Positions 19,732 through 29,888 of a DNA stretch of 64,000 nucleotides are shown one piece after another. Under the pieces are notes generated by a model. That model saw nothing but the letters and a program-made list of their open reading frames with translations, ran no database searches and was not told where the DNA came from. Made by a program: the position numbers and the translations under genes. The DNA is from Bog-756 sp963745955 (GTDB lineage Bacteria; Actinomycetota; Acidimicrobiia; Acidimicrobiales; RAAP-2), in the NCBI GenBank assembly GCA_963745955.1, contig CAVUZI010000011.1, positions 186,001 to 250,000 of the forward strand, read 5' to 3'. The first letter of the stretch is position 1. Each line of letters begins with the position of its first letter.

Positions 19732-20250
19732 ATGCCCGGACTCGAGGATCTCTACCGCGAGATCATCCTCGACCACTACCGGTCCCCGCGCAACCGTGGC
19801 GAGCTGGAGTCGCCTCCGGCACAGAGGGTCGAGGGGTTCAACCCACTGTGCGGCGACGAGATCGTCGTGACCCTCCTCGTCGAGGGCGACGCCGTCACGG
19901 ACATCAAGATCGCCGGCACCGGCTGCTCGATCAGCCAGTCCTCCGCGTCATTGATGTCGGCCGCGGTGAAGGGCAAGCCGGTCGCCGAGGTACGGGACCT
20001 GATCCGCACCTTCAAGGGGATGATGTCCATCCACGAGTCCACGTTGCCGTCGACCAACGGGACGGCCACCGACGGGAGTGGGTCCGGGGCGGACGATGAG
20101 GTGTCCGAGCCCGAGTTCATCGACATCGACGCGCTGGGGGAGCTCGCCGCACTCCAGGGCGTCGTCAAGTTCCCGGTCCGCATCAAGTGCGCCACGCTGA
20201 GCTGGAACACGTTGTTGCAGGGCCTCGACGAAAGCGAGTCGAAAGCTTGA
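19732..20250 (+). CDS. sufU: SufU sulfurtransferase (zinc-bound SufS partner)
   Basis: IscU-like fold protein that accepts persulfide sulfur from SufS. Three zinc-ligand cysteines are visible: FNPLCGDE (about residue 41), GTGCSISQSSASLM and RIKCATLSWNTL, and YREIILDHYRSPRNRG is the family N terminus. An extra acidic/serine-rich insert (about residues 105-130) separates the second and third cysteines; it is longer than in Bacillus SufU. Last gene of sufC-S-U; converges with sufC2. Confidence 0.95.
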   Translation: MPGLEDLYREIILDHYRSPRNRGELESPPAQRVEGFNPLCGDEIVVTLLVEGDAVTDIKIAGTGCSISQSSASLMSAAVKGKPVAEVRDLIRTFKGMMSIHESTLPSTNGTATDGSGSGADDEVSEPEFIDIDALGELAALQGVVKFPVRIKCATLSWNTLLQGLDESESKA

Positions 20251-20277
20251 TCGGGCCCGAGGCTCGGCCCTGACCGG

Positions 20278-21028
20278 TCAGCCGTAGGCGGCGTATCCCG
20301 AGCGGTCGACGATGTCGGCCAGTTCGCTTCCCCCGGTGGCCACGACACGGCCCTCCGACAGCACGTGCACGACGTCAGGATGGAGGACGTCGAGCAGCCT
20401 CTTGAAGTGGGTGATGGCCAGCACCCCGAGACCCCATTCGGCGACCCCCTCCTGCACCCTCCGTCCGACCGCACCCAGCGCATCGATGTCCAGCCCGGAG
20501 TCGATCTCGTCCAGGACGGCGAAGCGGGGACGCAGCACGCCCAACTGGAGGGTCTCGTTGCGCTTGCGTTCCCCGCCCGAAAGGTCGACGTTGAGCGGCC
20601 GGTCGAGGAAGCGCTCGTCGAAGCCGATGCGACGAGCCTCCTCGGCCAACCGCTCCCCGACATCGACGACGCCACCGCCCTCGGACCCGTCGGCCGGGAC
20701 CCCGCGGCGAGCCGCCGTGAGCGACTTCACCAGCGAGACCCCCGGAACCTCGATCGGATGCTGCATGCCGAGGAACAGTCCGGCACGAGCCCGCTGCCAC
20801 GTCGGGAGGGCGAGGAGATCGATGCCGTCGAGGGTCACGGAACCGCCCAGGACCTCGTAGCCCGGCCGGCCCATCAAGCACGTGGGCCAGCGTGCTCTTC
20901 CCCGACCCGTTGGGACCCATGACGGCGTGGACCTCGCCGCTGCGCACGGTGAGGGTCACTCCCCGGAGGATCTCCCGGCCGGGTACGCCGGCCCGGAGAC
21001 CGTCGATGCACAGCTCACCCGTGCTCAT
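20278..21028 (-). CDS. sufC: SufC-type ATPase, copy 2 (one frameshift)
   Basis: Second SufC homologue, at the end of the sufB-sufD-Rieske unit. N-terminal part: ELCIDGLRAGVPGREILRGV and Walker A GPNGSGKSTLAHVL. Frame shifts by one inserted base at about 20876 (GTGCTTGATGGG for GTGCTGATGGG). Then FLGMQHPIEVPGVSL, LSGGERKRNETLQL and FAVLDEIDSGLDIDAL. The HPIEVPGV stretch replaces the EPEAIGGV of copy 1, so it is a diverged paralogue. ATG 21028 overlaps the Rieske stop (ATGA). Confidence 0.9.
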
Positions 21029-21372
21029 GGCACCACCACCGACACGTCGTCCCCCTCGATCTCCACGCGGTAGACGGGGACCGGTCGGGTGGCGGGGAGG
21101 GAGCAGGGCCGGCCGGTGCGCAGATCGAAGGTGGATCCGTGCTTGGCGCACTCGATCTCGCACTCATCCGGCAGGACCTCCCCGTCGGCCAGCGAGAAGT
21201 CCTCATGACTGCAGCGGTCGCCGACGGCGTAGAAGTCATCGTCGATCCGCACCAACGCCACCCGCAGCCCGGCCACGTCGAACCGCCTGGCCTCGCCGGT
21301 CGACAGGTCGTCCCGACCACAGAGCCTGACCGATCGCGGCGCGCCGGCTCCGGCTGCCGCGGCCTCAGGCAT
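21025..21372 (-). CDS. Rieske-type ferredoxin in suf operon
   Basis: 115-residue Rieske [2Fe-2S] protein with ligands in DRCSHEDF (C-x-H) and ECAKHGSTF (C-x2-H), of the small non-heme dioxygenase-ferredoxin type. Its start lies within the last codons of sufD and its stop overlaps sufC2, so it is translationally coupled to both. Family knowledge: such ferredoxins between sufD and sufC occur in actinobacteria. An electron-donor or cluster-carrier role in assembly is inferred. Confidence 0.93.
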   Translation of the reverse strand: MPEAAAAGAGAPRSVRLCGRDDLSTGEARRFDVAGLRVALVRIDDDFYAVGDRCSHEDFSLADGEVLPDECEIECAKHGSTFDLRTGRPCSLPATRPVPVYRVEIEGDDVSVVVP

Positions 21373-22756
21373 CGCGTGCTCCGGCCCGGTCGGCCAGGGC
21401 GGTGCCGATCATCGACCGCGTGCCGGCGATGGGCACCTGCTCGGCGATGTTCTCGAAGAAGCCGGCCGACGATGAGCCGCTCGGCCACATCCGGCTCCAC
21501 GCCGCGCGACTCGAGGTAGTAGCGCTGGTCCTCGTCCACCGGTCCGACCGTCGAGCCGTGGCTGCACTTGACGTCGTTCTCCTCGATGTCCAGGTTCGGC
21601 ACGGAGTCGGCGTGGGCGCCCTCGTCCAGGACCAGGTTGTGGTTGGTCTGCATGGCGTCGGACCGCACCGCCCCCCGCCGGACCCGGATCAGACCGCTGT
21701 AGACGGAGTGGGAACGGTCGGCCACCGCTCCCATGAACAGCAGATCGCTGGTGGTACGCGGGGCCAGGTGGTCCTGCAGGGTCCGGAAGTCGAGCATCTG
21801 ATCCTCCCGACCGATGAAGGCGGCCCGGAGCTTGCTGGTTCCGGACTCCCCCTGCAGGGCCGAATCGGTTCGGAGCCGCGCATAGCTCCCGCCCAGTGCC
21901 ACCGCGAAGCTCTCCAGGGTGGCATTGGCCCCGATGGCGCTGGCCTGATGGGCGAGCTGCCAGGTGTCGGGGCCCAGCGACTGGACGCTGACGTAGGCCA
22001 GCGTGGCGTCGTCGCCCACCCGGATTTCGGTCACCGGCACCACCAGGTGCTCGGAGCTCCGGGCCCGGCGGTCGGCCGGCGGCGGGACGTTGCCGGAGGG
22101 GAGGTCGGCCAGGAGCCCGGCGTCGACATCGACGACGATCTCCACCACGCCGGCCGTCGATGTCGCGCCGCTGCGGATGAAGGTCCGGGGGAACACCGCC
22201 TCGCCGCCGCCGCCACTGATCACATGGACGATCACGATCGGATCGTCGATGACCGCGTCGGCGGCGATGTCGACGACGAGGGGGTCCACGGCGAATGCAT
22301 CGTTGAGCAGAACGAAGTCGCGGGACTCGCACGATGACCGAACCGAGCAGGGACTCCATCTCGTCCTGCTCGGTGGCGCGGCCGAGGGACAGGAGGTGGT
22401 CGCCGACCGATGAGGCCACCGTGGCCAGCACCCCGTTGATGGTCACCATGAGGCCCGAACGCGGCCCGAGGCTGTCGACCAGGCTGTGGATCCGGTCGGA
22501 GGGGGACGGACCGGGGTCGTTGTGCGGATCGACCGGTACGGTGCCGGACGGGCGGAAACGGTCGAGGTCGAGCGTGTCGATCCGGCTGTACCGCCACACC
22601 TCGTCCTTCTCGCTGGGCAGGACCGACGAGGAGAACGCACTCGGCCGCGGCCACCCGTCGCCGTTGCAACCAGGGCAGCCCGGGGAGGGTGGCGGCGGTT
22701 TCGGGTGTTGAAGGTGGACAGAACGACAGCCTTTCGCGCAAGGAGGCCCGGGTCAC
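21365..22756 (-). CDS. sufD: Fe-S assembly scaffold SufD (at least three frameshifts)
   Basis: SufD pairs with SufB and SufC. N-terminal region PETAATLPGLPWLQRRRVAAAE is followed, after a shift at about 22640, by VLPSEKDEVWRYSRIDTLDL. A shift at about 22330 restores SRDFVLLNDAFAVDPLVVDI. The long beta-helix continues with LRAAFIGREDQMLDFRTLQD, VRSDAMQTNHNLVLDEGA and ENDVKCSHGSTVGPVDED. A final shift at about 21468 gives EQVPIAGTRSMIGTALADRA and a stop at 21365. The GTG at 22756 is the best available start but the first residues are uncertain. The shifts look like single extra bases. Confidence 0.88.
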
Positions 22757-22869
22757 GAGCCTCGTCCTCCATACTACCCGTCCGTTTCGGCCCTCCGACC
22801 TCTGCCCCCGACCCCGGTGTGGCCGGCGGACGAGACGATCGCGCGGCTGTGCGGCCTACGCTCGGGACC

Positions 22870-23736
22870 ATGACTCCGCCCCCGACCATCGGCCATCGAT
22901 TCGTTCACCTCCGACGTCCTCTCCGTGGAGACCGACGGTCACGTGGCCACTCTGTGGTTGGACAGGGAGGAGAAGCGCAACGCCCTGGGCCCCGCCTTCT
23001 GGTCCGATCTCCCCCGGGCCATGGCCGTCATCGGATCCGACCCGGAGGTCCGTGCCGTGGTCGTCGCAGCCCGGGGACCGCATTTCTCGGTGGGCCTGGA
23101 CCTGGTGGCCATGGCCGGGACTGACCGGACCGTCCAGCTCCGGCAACGGCCCGCCCCCGTCGATGGCGGCGCGGGCCCGGTCGGCCCGGGTGGAGATCCT
23201 GCGCCTCCAGGCTTCGGTGACGTCGGTCGCCGAGTGCCACCGTGCCGGTCATCGCCGCCATCCAGGGCTACTGCATCGGCGGTGGGGTGGACCTGGCCGC
23301 GGCGTGCGACATCCGCCTGGCCAGCAACGACGCCGTCTTCTCCGTGCGCGAGACCAAGGTGGCCATCGTGGCCGACCTGGGCAGCCTGCAGCGCCTTCCC
23401 GGCATCATCGGGAAGGGCCACGTCGCCGAACTGGCCTACACCGGCAAGGACATCACCGCCGACCGGGCCCTGTCGATCGGGTTGGTCAACCAGCTCAGCC
23501 CCGATGCCGACGCGGTCGTGCGCGATGCCAGGGCCATGGCCGCGGAGATCGCCGCCAACTCGCCCCTGGCCGTACAGGGGACCAAGGCGGTGCTCACCGC
23601 GGGCGAAGGGAGCTCGGTGGCAGAGGGCCTCGAGTACACGGCCACCTGGAACGCCGGCTTCCTGGCCTCCGACGACCTGGCCGAGGCGATGACCGCCTTC
23701 ATGGAGAAGCGGCCGGCCACCTTCACCGGGCGGTAG
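22870..23736 (+). CDS. Enoyl-CoA hydratase/isomerase family (two or three frameshifts)
   Basis: Crotonase-fold protein. Readable blocks in order are SFTSDVLSVETDGHVATLWL, EKRNALGPAFWSDLP, the oxyanion loop ARGPHFSVGLDLVAM, VPVIAAIQGYCIGGGVDLAA, CDIRLASNDAVFSVRE and a C-terminal AEAMTAFMEKRPATFTGR. They lie in three frames, with breaks near 22895, 23150 and 23235. ATG 22870 is the likely start if the first break is an error; GTG 22925 otherwise. It sits on the opposite strand between sufD and sufB, with no evident link to them. Confidence 0.82.
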
Positions 23737-23789
23737 GCGCCGGGGCGCCTGCCGGCCGCCCGGCTCGCCGGCTCAGCCGGCCACGGCCG

Positions 23790-24134
23790 TCAGCCCTTGC
23801 GCCTCCACCAGCGACCCTGCCGGCGCTCCTGCCGCTCGTCCTCCTCGCGCACCTCGGCCAGCACGTCGGGCCCGACCGCGTTGATGATGTCCTCGGCCTG
23901 GTCGAGCAGCTCGGCCGCCTCCGCACCCGGGACATCGGGCATCGGCTCGAGCGCGGGCTCGACCAGCGAGCCGTGGGACCATCCCACGTCAGCCAGGCGG
24001 CGGGCGTAGGAGGGGCAGTCGTCGGGACACTTCCAGGGTGCCTCGGGGGCCAGATCCAGAATGCAGAACCTGGCCACTTCCCCGGAGTCGTAGGTCCGGC
24101 TCTGAAAGTGCTTGCACTCTTCCCTCATCGGCAT
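23790..24134 (-). CDS. Conserved small protein with four N-terminal cysteines
   Basis: 114 residues of unrecognised family. Cysteines at 7, 24, 36 and 40 (EECKHF, RFCILD, WKCPDDCPSY) could bind zinc or an iron-sulfur cluster. They are followed by an acidic helix (AAELLDQAEDIINAVG) and a basic, tryptophan-containing tail. It starts 67 bases after the sufB stop on the same strand, so it may be co-transcribed with sufB. ATG 24134 or 24128. No function assigned. Confidence 0.75.
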   Translation of the reverse strand: MPMREECKHFQSRTYDSGEVARFCILDLAPEAPWKCPDDCPSYARRLADVGWSHGSLVEPALEPMPDVPGAEAAELLDQAEDIINAVGPDVLAEVREEDERQERRQGRWWRRKG

Positions 24135-24201
24135 GAGTACATCTTGCCTCTCTGACGAGCATGGCCGCTCGACGCGGTCCCCATCGGCGGGAACGCTCAG
24201 G

Positions 24202-25603
24202 TCAGCCGACCGAGCCCTCCATCTGAAGTTCGATCAACCGGCTCCACTCGACGGCGTACTCCATGGGCAGGGTACGGGTGATCGGCTCGATGAACCCGTT
24301 GACGATCATTCCCATGGCCTGGGTCTCGGACAGGCCCCGGCTCATCAGGTAGAAGAGCTGGTCGTCCCCGACCTTGGACACCGTGGCCTCGTGGCCGATC
24401 CGGGCGTCGCGCTCGGCCACCTCCATGTAGGGCTTGGTCTCCGACACCGCGGTGTCGTCGAGAAGAAGGGCGTCGCACCGGACGAAGCTCTTGGAGCGCT
24501 TGGCCCCCTCGTCCACATGGACCTTTCCCCGATAGGTGGTGATGCCGGCGTCCTTGGAGATCGACTTGGACACGATGGTGGAGGTGGTCTCGGGCGCGCA
24601 GTGGATACATCTTGGCCCCGGCGTCCTGATGCTGGCCGGCTCCGGCGTAGGCCACCGAGAGCACCTCGCCCGAGGCCTTCGGGCCCATGAGGTACACCGA
24701 GGGGTACTTCATGGTCAGGCGGGAGCCGATGTTGCCGTCGATCCACTCGACGTGGGCCTCCGCTTCGGCCCGGGCCCGCTTGGTCACCAGGTTGTAGACG
24801 TTGTTGGACCAGTTCTGGATGGTGGTGTAGGTGATCCGTGAGCCCTCGAGGGCCACCAGCTCGACCACCGCCGAGTGCAGCGAGTCGCTGGTGTAGACCG
24901 GCGCCGAGCAGCCTTCGATGTAGTGCACCTGGGCACCGACGTCGGCGATGATCAGCGTCCGCTCGAACTGGCCCATGTTCTCCGCGTTGATCCGGAAGTA
25001 GGCCTGGAGCGGCTGGTCGACGACCACGTTGGGGGGCACATAGATGAACGAGCCCCCGGACCAGACCGCCGAGTTGAGGGCGGCGAACTTGTTGTCGTTG
25101 GGCGGGATGATCTTCCCGAAGTACTTGCGGACCAGATCGGGGTACTCGCGAACCGCGGTGTCCATGTCGCAGAAGATGATCCCCAGGGCCTCGAGGTCCT
25201 CGCGGTTGCGGTGGAATACCACCTCGGACTCGTACTGGGCGGTCACGCCGGCCAGGTACTTGCGCTCGGCCTCGGGGATGCCCAGCTTCTCGTAGGTGTT
25301 CTTGATGGCGTCGGGCAGGTCGTTCCAGTCCTCCACCTGACCCGACGTCGGCTTGATGTAGTAGTAGATGTCGTCGAAGTCGAGGTCGGGCATGTTGACC
25401 GCGAACCACTCGGCCATCTCGCGCTTCTCGAAGCGCTGAAGGGCCCGGAGGCGGAAATCGCGCATCCACTCGGGCTCCTTCTTCATCGCCGACATCTCGC
25501 GGACGATCGACTCGTTCAGGCCCTTCTTGGGCTTGAAGACGTAGTCCTCTTCGTCGGACCACCCAAGCTTGTATTTTCCGAGGTCGAGATCGGTGGTCGT
25601 CAT
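24202..25603 (-). CDS. sufB: Fe-S assembly scaffold SufB (one frameshift)
   Basis: Core scaffold on which the cluster is built. It opens with DLGKYKLGWSDEEDYVFKPK, then KRYL-type KLGIPEAERKYLAGV, SGGSFIYVPPNVVVDQPLQ, IEGCSAPVYTSDSLHSAVVE and LTMKYPSVYLMGPKASGEVL. An extra base at about 24607 shifts the frame; the rest is HCAPETTSTIVSKSISKD, SFVRCDALLLDD, DARIGHEATVSKVGDDQLFY and the C-terminal VNGFIEPITRTLPMEYA. Conserved Cys, Glu and His needed for cluster formation are present. A candidate suf operator lies about 35 bases upstream. Confidence 0.93.
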
Positions 25604-25637
25604 ATGGGCTCCTGAGACGCCGTCCGGGCGGACAGCT

Positions 25638-25657
25638 GATTTCTCCTATACAGATAG
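25638..25657. promoter_or_regulatory. Candidate suf operator upstream of sufB
   Basis: GATTTCTCCTATACAGATAG matches the sufC-upstream site (17526-17545) at 16 of 20 positions, the constant part being GATT-CTCCTATAC-TAG. It lies between divergent sufB (start 25603) and the oligopeptidase (start 25729). Confidence 0.6.
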
Positions 25658-25728
25658 TAACAACCCCCGGGCGGATCGAGAACGGGCGGGCACCCATTCG
25701 GGCCAGAAAGACGTGCCATCCTGGTCGG

Positions 25729-28016
25729 ATGGCCCCCAGCTCGATCTCCGGCACTCCAGCGACGCCCTCAGGCCCCCGACCCCCGAACGGCGCCCGGTCC
25801 GGCTCGAGGCCCACGGTGATGTCCGCATCGACGACTGGTTCTGGCTGCGGGACAAGGACGATCCGGCCGTCATCGACCACCTCGAGGCCGAGAACGCCTA
25901 CACCGAGGCGGTGATGGCGGGCACCGGCGCCCTCCAGGCCGCAGCTGTTCGACGAGATCGTGGCCCGCATCGAGGAGACCGACCTGTCGGTGCCGGTGCG
26001 CAAGGGACCGTGGCTCTACTACAGCCGCACCGTGGAGGGCAGCAACTACGCCATCCACTGCCGGCGGCCGGCCGACGGCCGACCGGCCGGTGCCCGGCGC
26101 CGGCGGACGCTCCGGAGCAAGGACCCGCCGGGGCGAGGAGGTCATCCTGGACGAGAACCTGCTCGCCGCCGGGCCACGACTACTTCGCCGTCGGGAGCCT
26201 CTCGGTCAGTCCCGACCACCGGTGGTTGGCGTACTCGACCGACACCTCCGGCGGGGAGCGGTTCACCATGCGCTTCACCGACCTGGAGACGCGGACACAG
26301 GCACCCGAGTCACTCGACGACACCTCCTACGGGGTGGCCTGGGCCAACGACAACGCCACCGTCTTCTTCGTCCGGGTGGACGAGGCCATGCGCCCCTATC
26401 AGCTCTGGCGCCACCGGGTCGGGACCGACCCGGCCACCGATGTCGTGGTCTACGAGGAGCCCGACGATCACTTCTACCTGGGCGTGGGCCGAACCAAGGA
26501 CGACCGGTTCGTGCTCATGGGCCTCGACTCGAAGGTGACCTCCGAGGTCCGGGCGCTGCGGGCCGACGACCCGCTGGGCACGTTCTCGGTCATCGAGCCA
26601 CGGCGACAGGGGATCGAGTACAGCGTCGACCACGACGCGCGGCGACCAGCGGCCGGGAGGACGGAGCCGGTTCCTCATCGTGACCAACGACGGGGCCGAG
26701 GACTTCCGGCTGATGGAGGCCCCCGACGACTCGCCCGACCGATCGCATTGGAGCGAGGTGATCGGGGCACGTCCAGGGGTCCGGCTCGACAACGTGGACC
26801 CGTTCGTCGGGCACCTGGTGGTCTACGAGCGGGAGGGGGGCGAGACCCGCATCAGGGTGATCGACGCGCGTGGACGGGACATCCATGCCGGTCCGTCAGC
26901 CGGAGTCCCCGTCCACGGTGTGGGGCGGGGCCAACCCCGAGTACGAGTCGACCACCCTGCGCTACGAGTACACGTCCCTGACCACGCCGCGATCCGTCTA
27001 CGACCTGGACCTCGAGTCCGGCGATGCCGTGCTCCTCAAACGACAGCCGGTGCTCGGCGATTTCGACCCCGGCCGTTACCGGACCGAGCGGCTGTGGGCG
27101 GTGGCCGACGACGGGACCGAGGTCCCCATCTCGATGGTCTACCGGCCCGACCTGGTCCGCCGGCCCGGGTCGGGGGATGGACCGGGGGACCCGGCCGCGG
27201 ACCCCGGGCCGGTGGACGGCGCGGACGGGGTCGCCGGCGCGCCGTGCCTCCTGTACGGATACGGGTCCTACGAGGCCTCGATGGATCCCATGTTCTCGTC
27301 GCTTCGCCTCAGCCTGCTCGACCGTGGATTCGTCTTCGCCATCGCCCATGTCCGCGGCGGGGGCGAGATGGGACGCGCCTGGTACGAAGAGGGGAAGCTG
27401 GCGGCCAAGCCGAACACCTTCACCGATTTCGTGGCCTGCGCCCGGACGCTGGTCGCCCGAGGGATGGACGTCGCCCGACCGGTTGGTGGCCCGGGGCGGG
27501 AGCGCCGGAGGTCTGTTGATGGGGGCGGTGGCCAACCTGGCCCCCGACCTGTTCCGGGCCATGGTGGCCGAGGTCCCGTTCGTCGACTGCCTGACCACGA
27601 TTCTGGACGAGACGCTCCCGCTCACGGTGCTCGAGTGGGAGGAGTGGGGCAACCCGGTCGAGGACCCGGAGATCTACCGGGTCATGAAGTCGTACTCGCC
27701 CTACGACAACGTCCGGGCCGTCGACGACGGGGGGAATCCGGTCCGGTACCCGGACATCCTGGCCACGGCCGGCCTCTCCGACCCGCGGGTGGGCTTCTGG
27801 GAGCCGGCCAAATGGGTGGCCAAGCTCCGGGCCGCCAATCCGGAGAACAGGGTGCTGCTGAAGACCGAGCTCGGGGCCGGCCACGGGGGCCCGTCCGGCC
27901 GCTACGACGCCTGGAAGGACGAAGCCTTCGTCTACACCTTCATCCTCGACACCCTGGGCCTCGTCGAGCGCACCACCGTTCCCCCGCCCGCCGACCTCGG
28001 ACAGGCGCCCGGCTGA
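25729..28016 (+). CDS. Oligopeptidase B-like S9A peptidase (about seven frameshifts)
   Basis: Prolyl-oligopeptidase family serine peptidase, cytosolic, cleaving short peptides. Blocks in order: RIDDWFWLRDKDDPAVIDHL, LFDEIVARIEETDLSVPVRK, SEGSNYAIHCRR-like YSRTVEGSNYAIHCRR, EEVILDENLLA, YFAVGSLSVSPDHRWLAYS, RRFLIVTNDGAEDFRLME, TVWGGANPEYESTTLRYEYT, ISMVYRPDLV, YGYGSYEASMDPMFSSLRL, AHVRGGGEMGRAWYEEGK, the nucleophile in ARGGSAGGLLMG, and the His in GAGHGGPSGRYD. Breaks fall near 25785, 25940, 26100, 26165, 26650, 26885 and 27478. All catalytic residues survive, so the breaks look like errors concentrated here; a true pseudogene cannot be excluded. Confidence 0.8.
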
Positions 28017-28043
28017 TCGGGGCCCGGGCGTGAGGATGCCGGC

Positions 28044-29048
28044 TCAGCCGACTGGCGTGGTCACCGCGGTGCCCGGGGTCGTGGACGACGTTCCCGGGAC
28101 CGAAGAGCCCGAGGTCGTCGGCTGGAACGTGGCCACGAACGGCGTGTGCGCCGGCGTCGGGAAGGCCACCGGCACGTTGTTGAGGGTCAACGAGCCGCTC
28201 GGAGCCCCGAGTTCCACCGTGATGACGCCGCTGGCGTGGATGACCTGGGAACCTCCGGCCTCAATCGTCCCGGTCCACAGCGTCGACCCGGTGGCGGTGG
28301 CCGTGGCCAGGACCCAGCACGGTGCCGAGGCGCTGACGGTCACGACGTAGGGGCCGGGGCCGGCCGGGTAGACAGCCGTAAGCGGGGTCGAGGAGAGGGC
28401 CACGATCTGGCTGGGGACCGTGGGGGGTGTGGTGGTGGTCGTCTTGTGGCCGTGCTTCTTGCCGTGGCCGGTGCCATGGGAGGTGCTCGCGGTCGAGGAC
28501 GAGGTGACCGAGACGGACGATGTGGTGGTGGCGTGACCCGGCTTCGGATGGCGGCTCCCGAGCACGGCCAGTGCGCCGATCAGGGCGACGAGGATGACGA
28601 CGACCATGACCGCGGTGGCGCGCCGGGGCCGGTGGTTCATGGCCTCGAGCGCGTGGCGCTGGGCCCGATCGGCCCGGTGTATCGGGGCGGAGTGTGTCGG
28701 CTGCTCGCTGCGGTAGGTGTCCGGCGGCTCGGAATCGTCGAAGACGATCGGGGTCTGCGGGTCGGGGAATTCACCGCTGCCCCTCACGGGAACGGGTGGA
28801 ACCGAACTCCGGGTCCGCCCCCCGTCACCGCCCTCGCTTCGTCCGCCCCCGCCGACCCCCCCGCCCGGCGGGGTCACCACCCTTCCGACCGTCGGGGAGG
28901 TCCGTTCGGCGAGGTGCTCGATGGTGCCGAGGGCCGAATGGTACTTCCGCACCGAGGTCAGGTCGCTGCCCCGGGGCCGCCGGAGCACGAGCACGACGAC
29001 GGCCCCGACCACGATCAGTACGGCTGCGATCAGGATGATCAACATCAC
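28044..29048 (-). CDS. Bitopic membrane protein with RodZ/DUF4115-like C-terminal domain
   Basis: 334 residues. A first hydrophobic segment sits at residues 1-23 (LIILIAAVLIVVGAVVVLVL). A glycine/serine-rich cytoplasmic linker follows, then a second segment around 147-165 (AVMVVVILVALIGALAVLG). A His/Lys/Thr/Ser-rich stretch leads to a C-terminal beta domain (VVTVSASAPCWVLATA, GSTLWTGTIEAGGSQVI, ITVELGAPSGSLTLN). The C-terminal pattern resembles the RodZ C-terminal domain, but no N-terminal helix-turn-helix is present. A cell-shape or envelope role is only a guess. Confidence 0.75.
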   Translation of the reverse strand: MMLIILIAAVLIVVGAVVVLVLRRPRGSDLTSVRKYHSALGTIEHLAERTSPTVGRVVTPPGGGVGGGGRSEGGDGGRTRSSVPPVPVRGSGEFPDPQTPIVFDDSEPPDTYRSEQPTHSAPIHRADRAQRHALEAMNHRPRRATAVMVVVILVALIGALAVLGSRHPKPGHATTTSSVSVTSSSTASTSHGTGHGKKHGHKTTTTTPPTVPSQIVALSSTPLTAVYPAGPGPYVVTVSASAPCWVLATATATGSTLWTGTIEAGGSQVIHASGVITVELGAPSGSLTLNNVPVAFPTPAHTPFVATFQPTTSGSSVPGTSSTTPGTAVTTPVG

Positions 29049-29090
29049 GCCTATTCAACCCGAAGAGTCAGCCGGCCGGGTATCGAGGTG

Positions 29091-29888
29091 TCAGACCGCC
29101 GTCACCGAGGTCAATCCCCCGTCGATGGTCAAGGTGGCTCCGGTGATGAACGACGCCTCGTCGGAGAGGAGGAACCGGATGGGCCTGGCGATCTCGTCGG
29201 GCGTCGACACCCGCTTGAGGGGGGTCCGCTCCTCGAGCTGCTCACGGAATCCCGGCAGTTCGAAGGCGGGAGCGAGCATCGGGGTGGCCACCGCGCCCGG
29301 GCAGACCGCATTGACCCGAAAGCCCTCCGCGGCGAAACGGTCGGCGATCGACCGCATGACGGCGATGACCCCGCCTTTCGATGCGCAGTAGGCGGTGAGG
29401 AAGGAACTGCCGAACAGGCCCTCGATCGACGAGATGAGGACGACGGCCGAACCGGGGCCCGCCTCGCGGAACGGTCCGAGGAGCAGGCGGCCGATCATCA
29501 CGGCCGCCCGCAGGTTCACGTTGAGCGTCGCGTCCCAGACCACGTCGTCGATGAGGTCCACGGGCGCAGCCCCGGCCACCCCGGCCGCATGGACGAAGCC
29601 GCCCAGGGTCCCGAGCTCGGCCGCGGCCCGGGGCACGGCGGTCTCGAGGGCCGCAGTGTCGGCCACGTCGACCACCGACCAGGAGGCGGGTGTCCCGTGG
29701 AGATCACGGCACAGTGCCGCGGTCTCCTCGGCGCCGCCGGCGTCGATGTCCCAGATGGCCACCGGCCGCCCGACCTCGGCCAGGGCGATGGCGGTCTGCC
29801 GACCGATTCCCGATCCTCCGCCCGTGACCAGGACGCCGGTGTTCGGCGAGCCCAGCCGGCCCTGACCCGGAGCGGTGGTCCGGTTCAC
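29091..29888 (-). CDS. Short-chain dehydrogenase/reductase
   Basis: 265 residues from GTG 29888, which overlaps the rfbC stop (GTGA). TGGGSGIGRQ is the cofactor motif, acidic DID after the second strand favours NAD, HAAGVAG replaces NAG, ISSIEGLFGSS carries the catalytic Ser and YCASKGG the Tyr/Lys. The C terminus FITGATLTIDGGLTSV is typical of FabG-like SDRs. Last of a four-gene operon (MBL, flavin reductase, rfbC, SDR). Substrate unknown; a sugar or acyl substrate is possible from context. Confidence 0.88.
   Translation of the reverse strand: MNRTTAPGQGRLGSPNTGVLVTGGGSGIGRQTAIALAEVGRPVAIWDIDAGGAEETAALCRDLHGTPASWSVVDVADTAALETAVPRAAAELGTLGGFVHAAGVAGAAPVDLIDDVVWDATLNVNLRAAVMIGRLLLGPFREAGPGSAVVLISSIEGLFGSSFLTAYCASKGGVIAVMRSIADRFAAEGFRVNAVCPGAVATPMLAPAFELPGFREQLEERTPLKRVSTPDEIARPIRFLLSDEASFITGATLTIDGGLTSVTAV

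Noticed and set aside
25729..28016. Calling the oligopeptidase a pseudogene
   Set aside because: Other essential genes in the window carry the same kind of single-base insertion, so sequencing error explains it more simply; left open as a finding.
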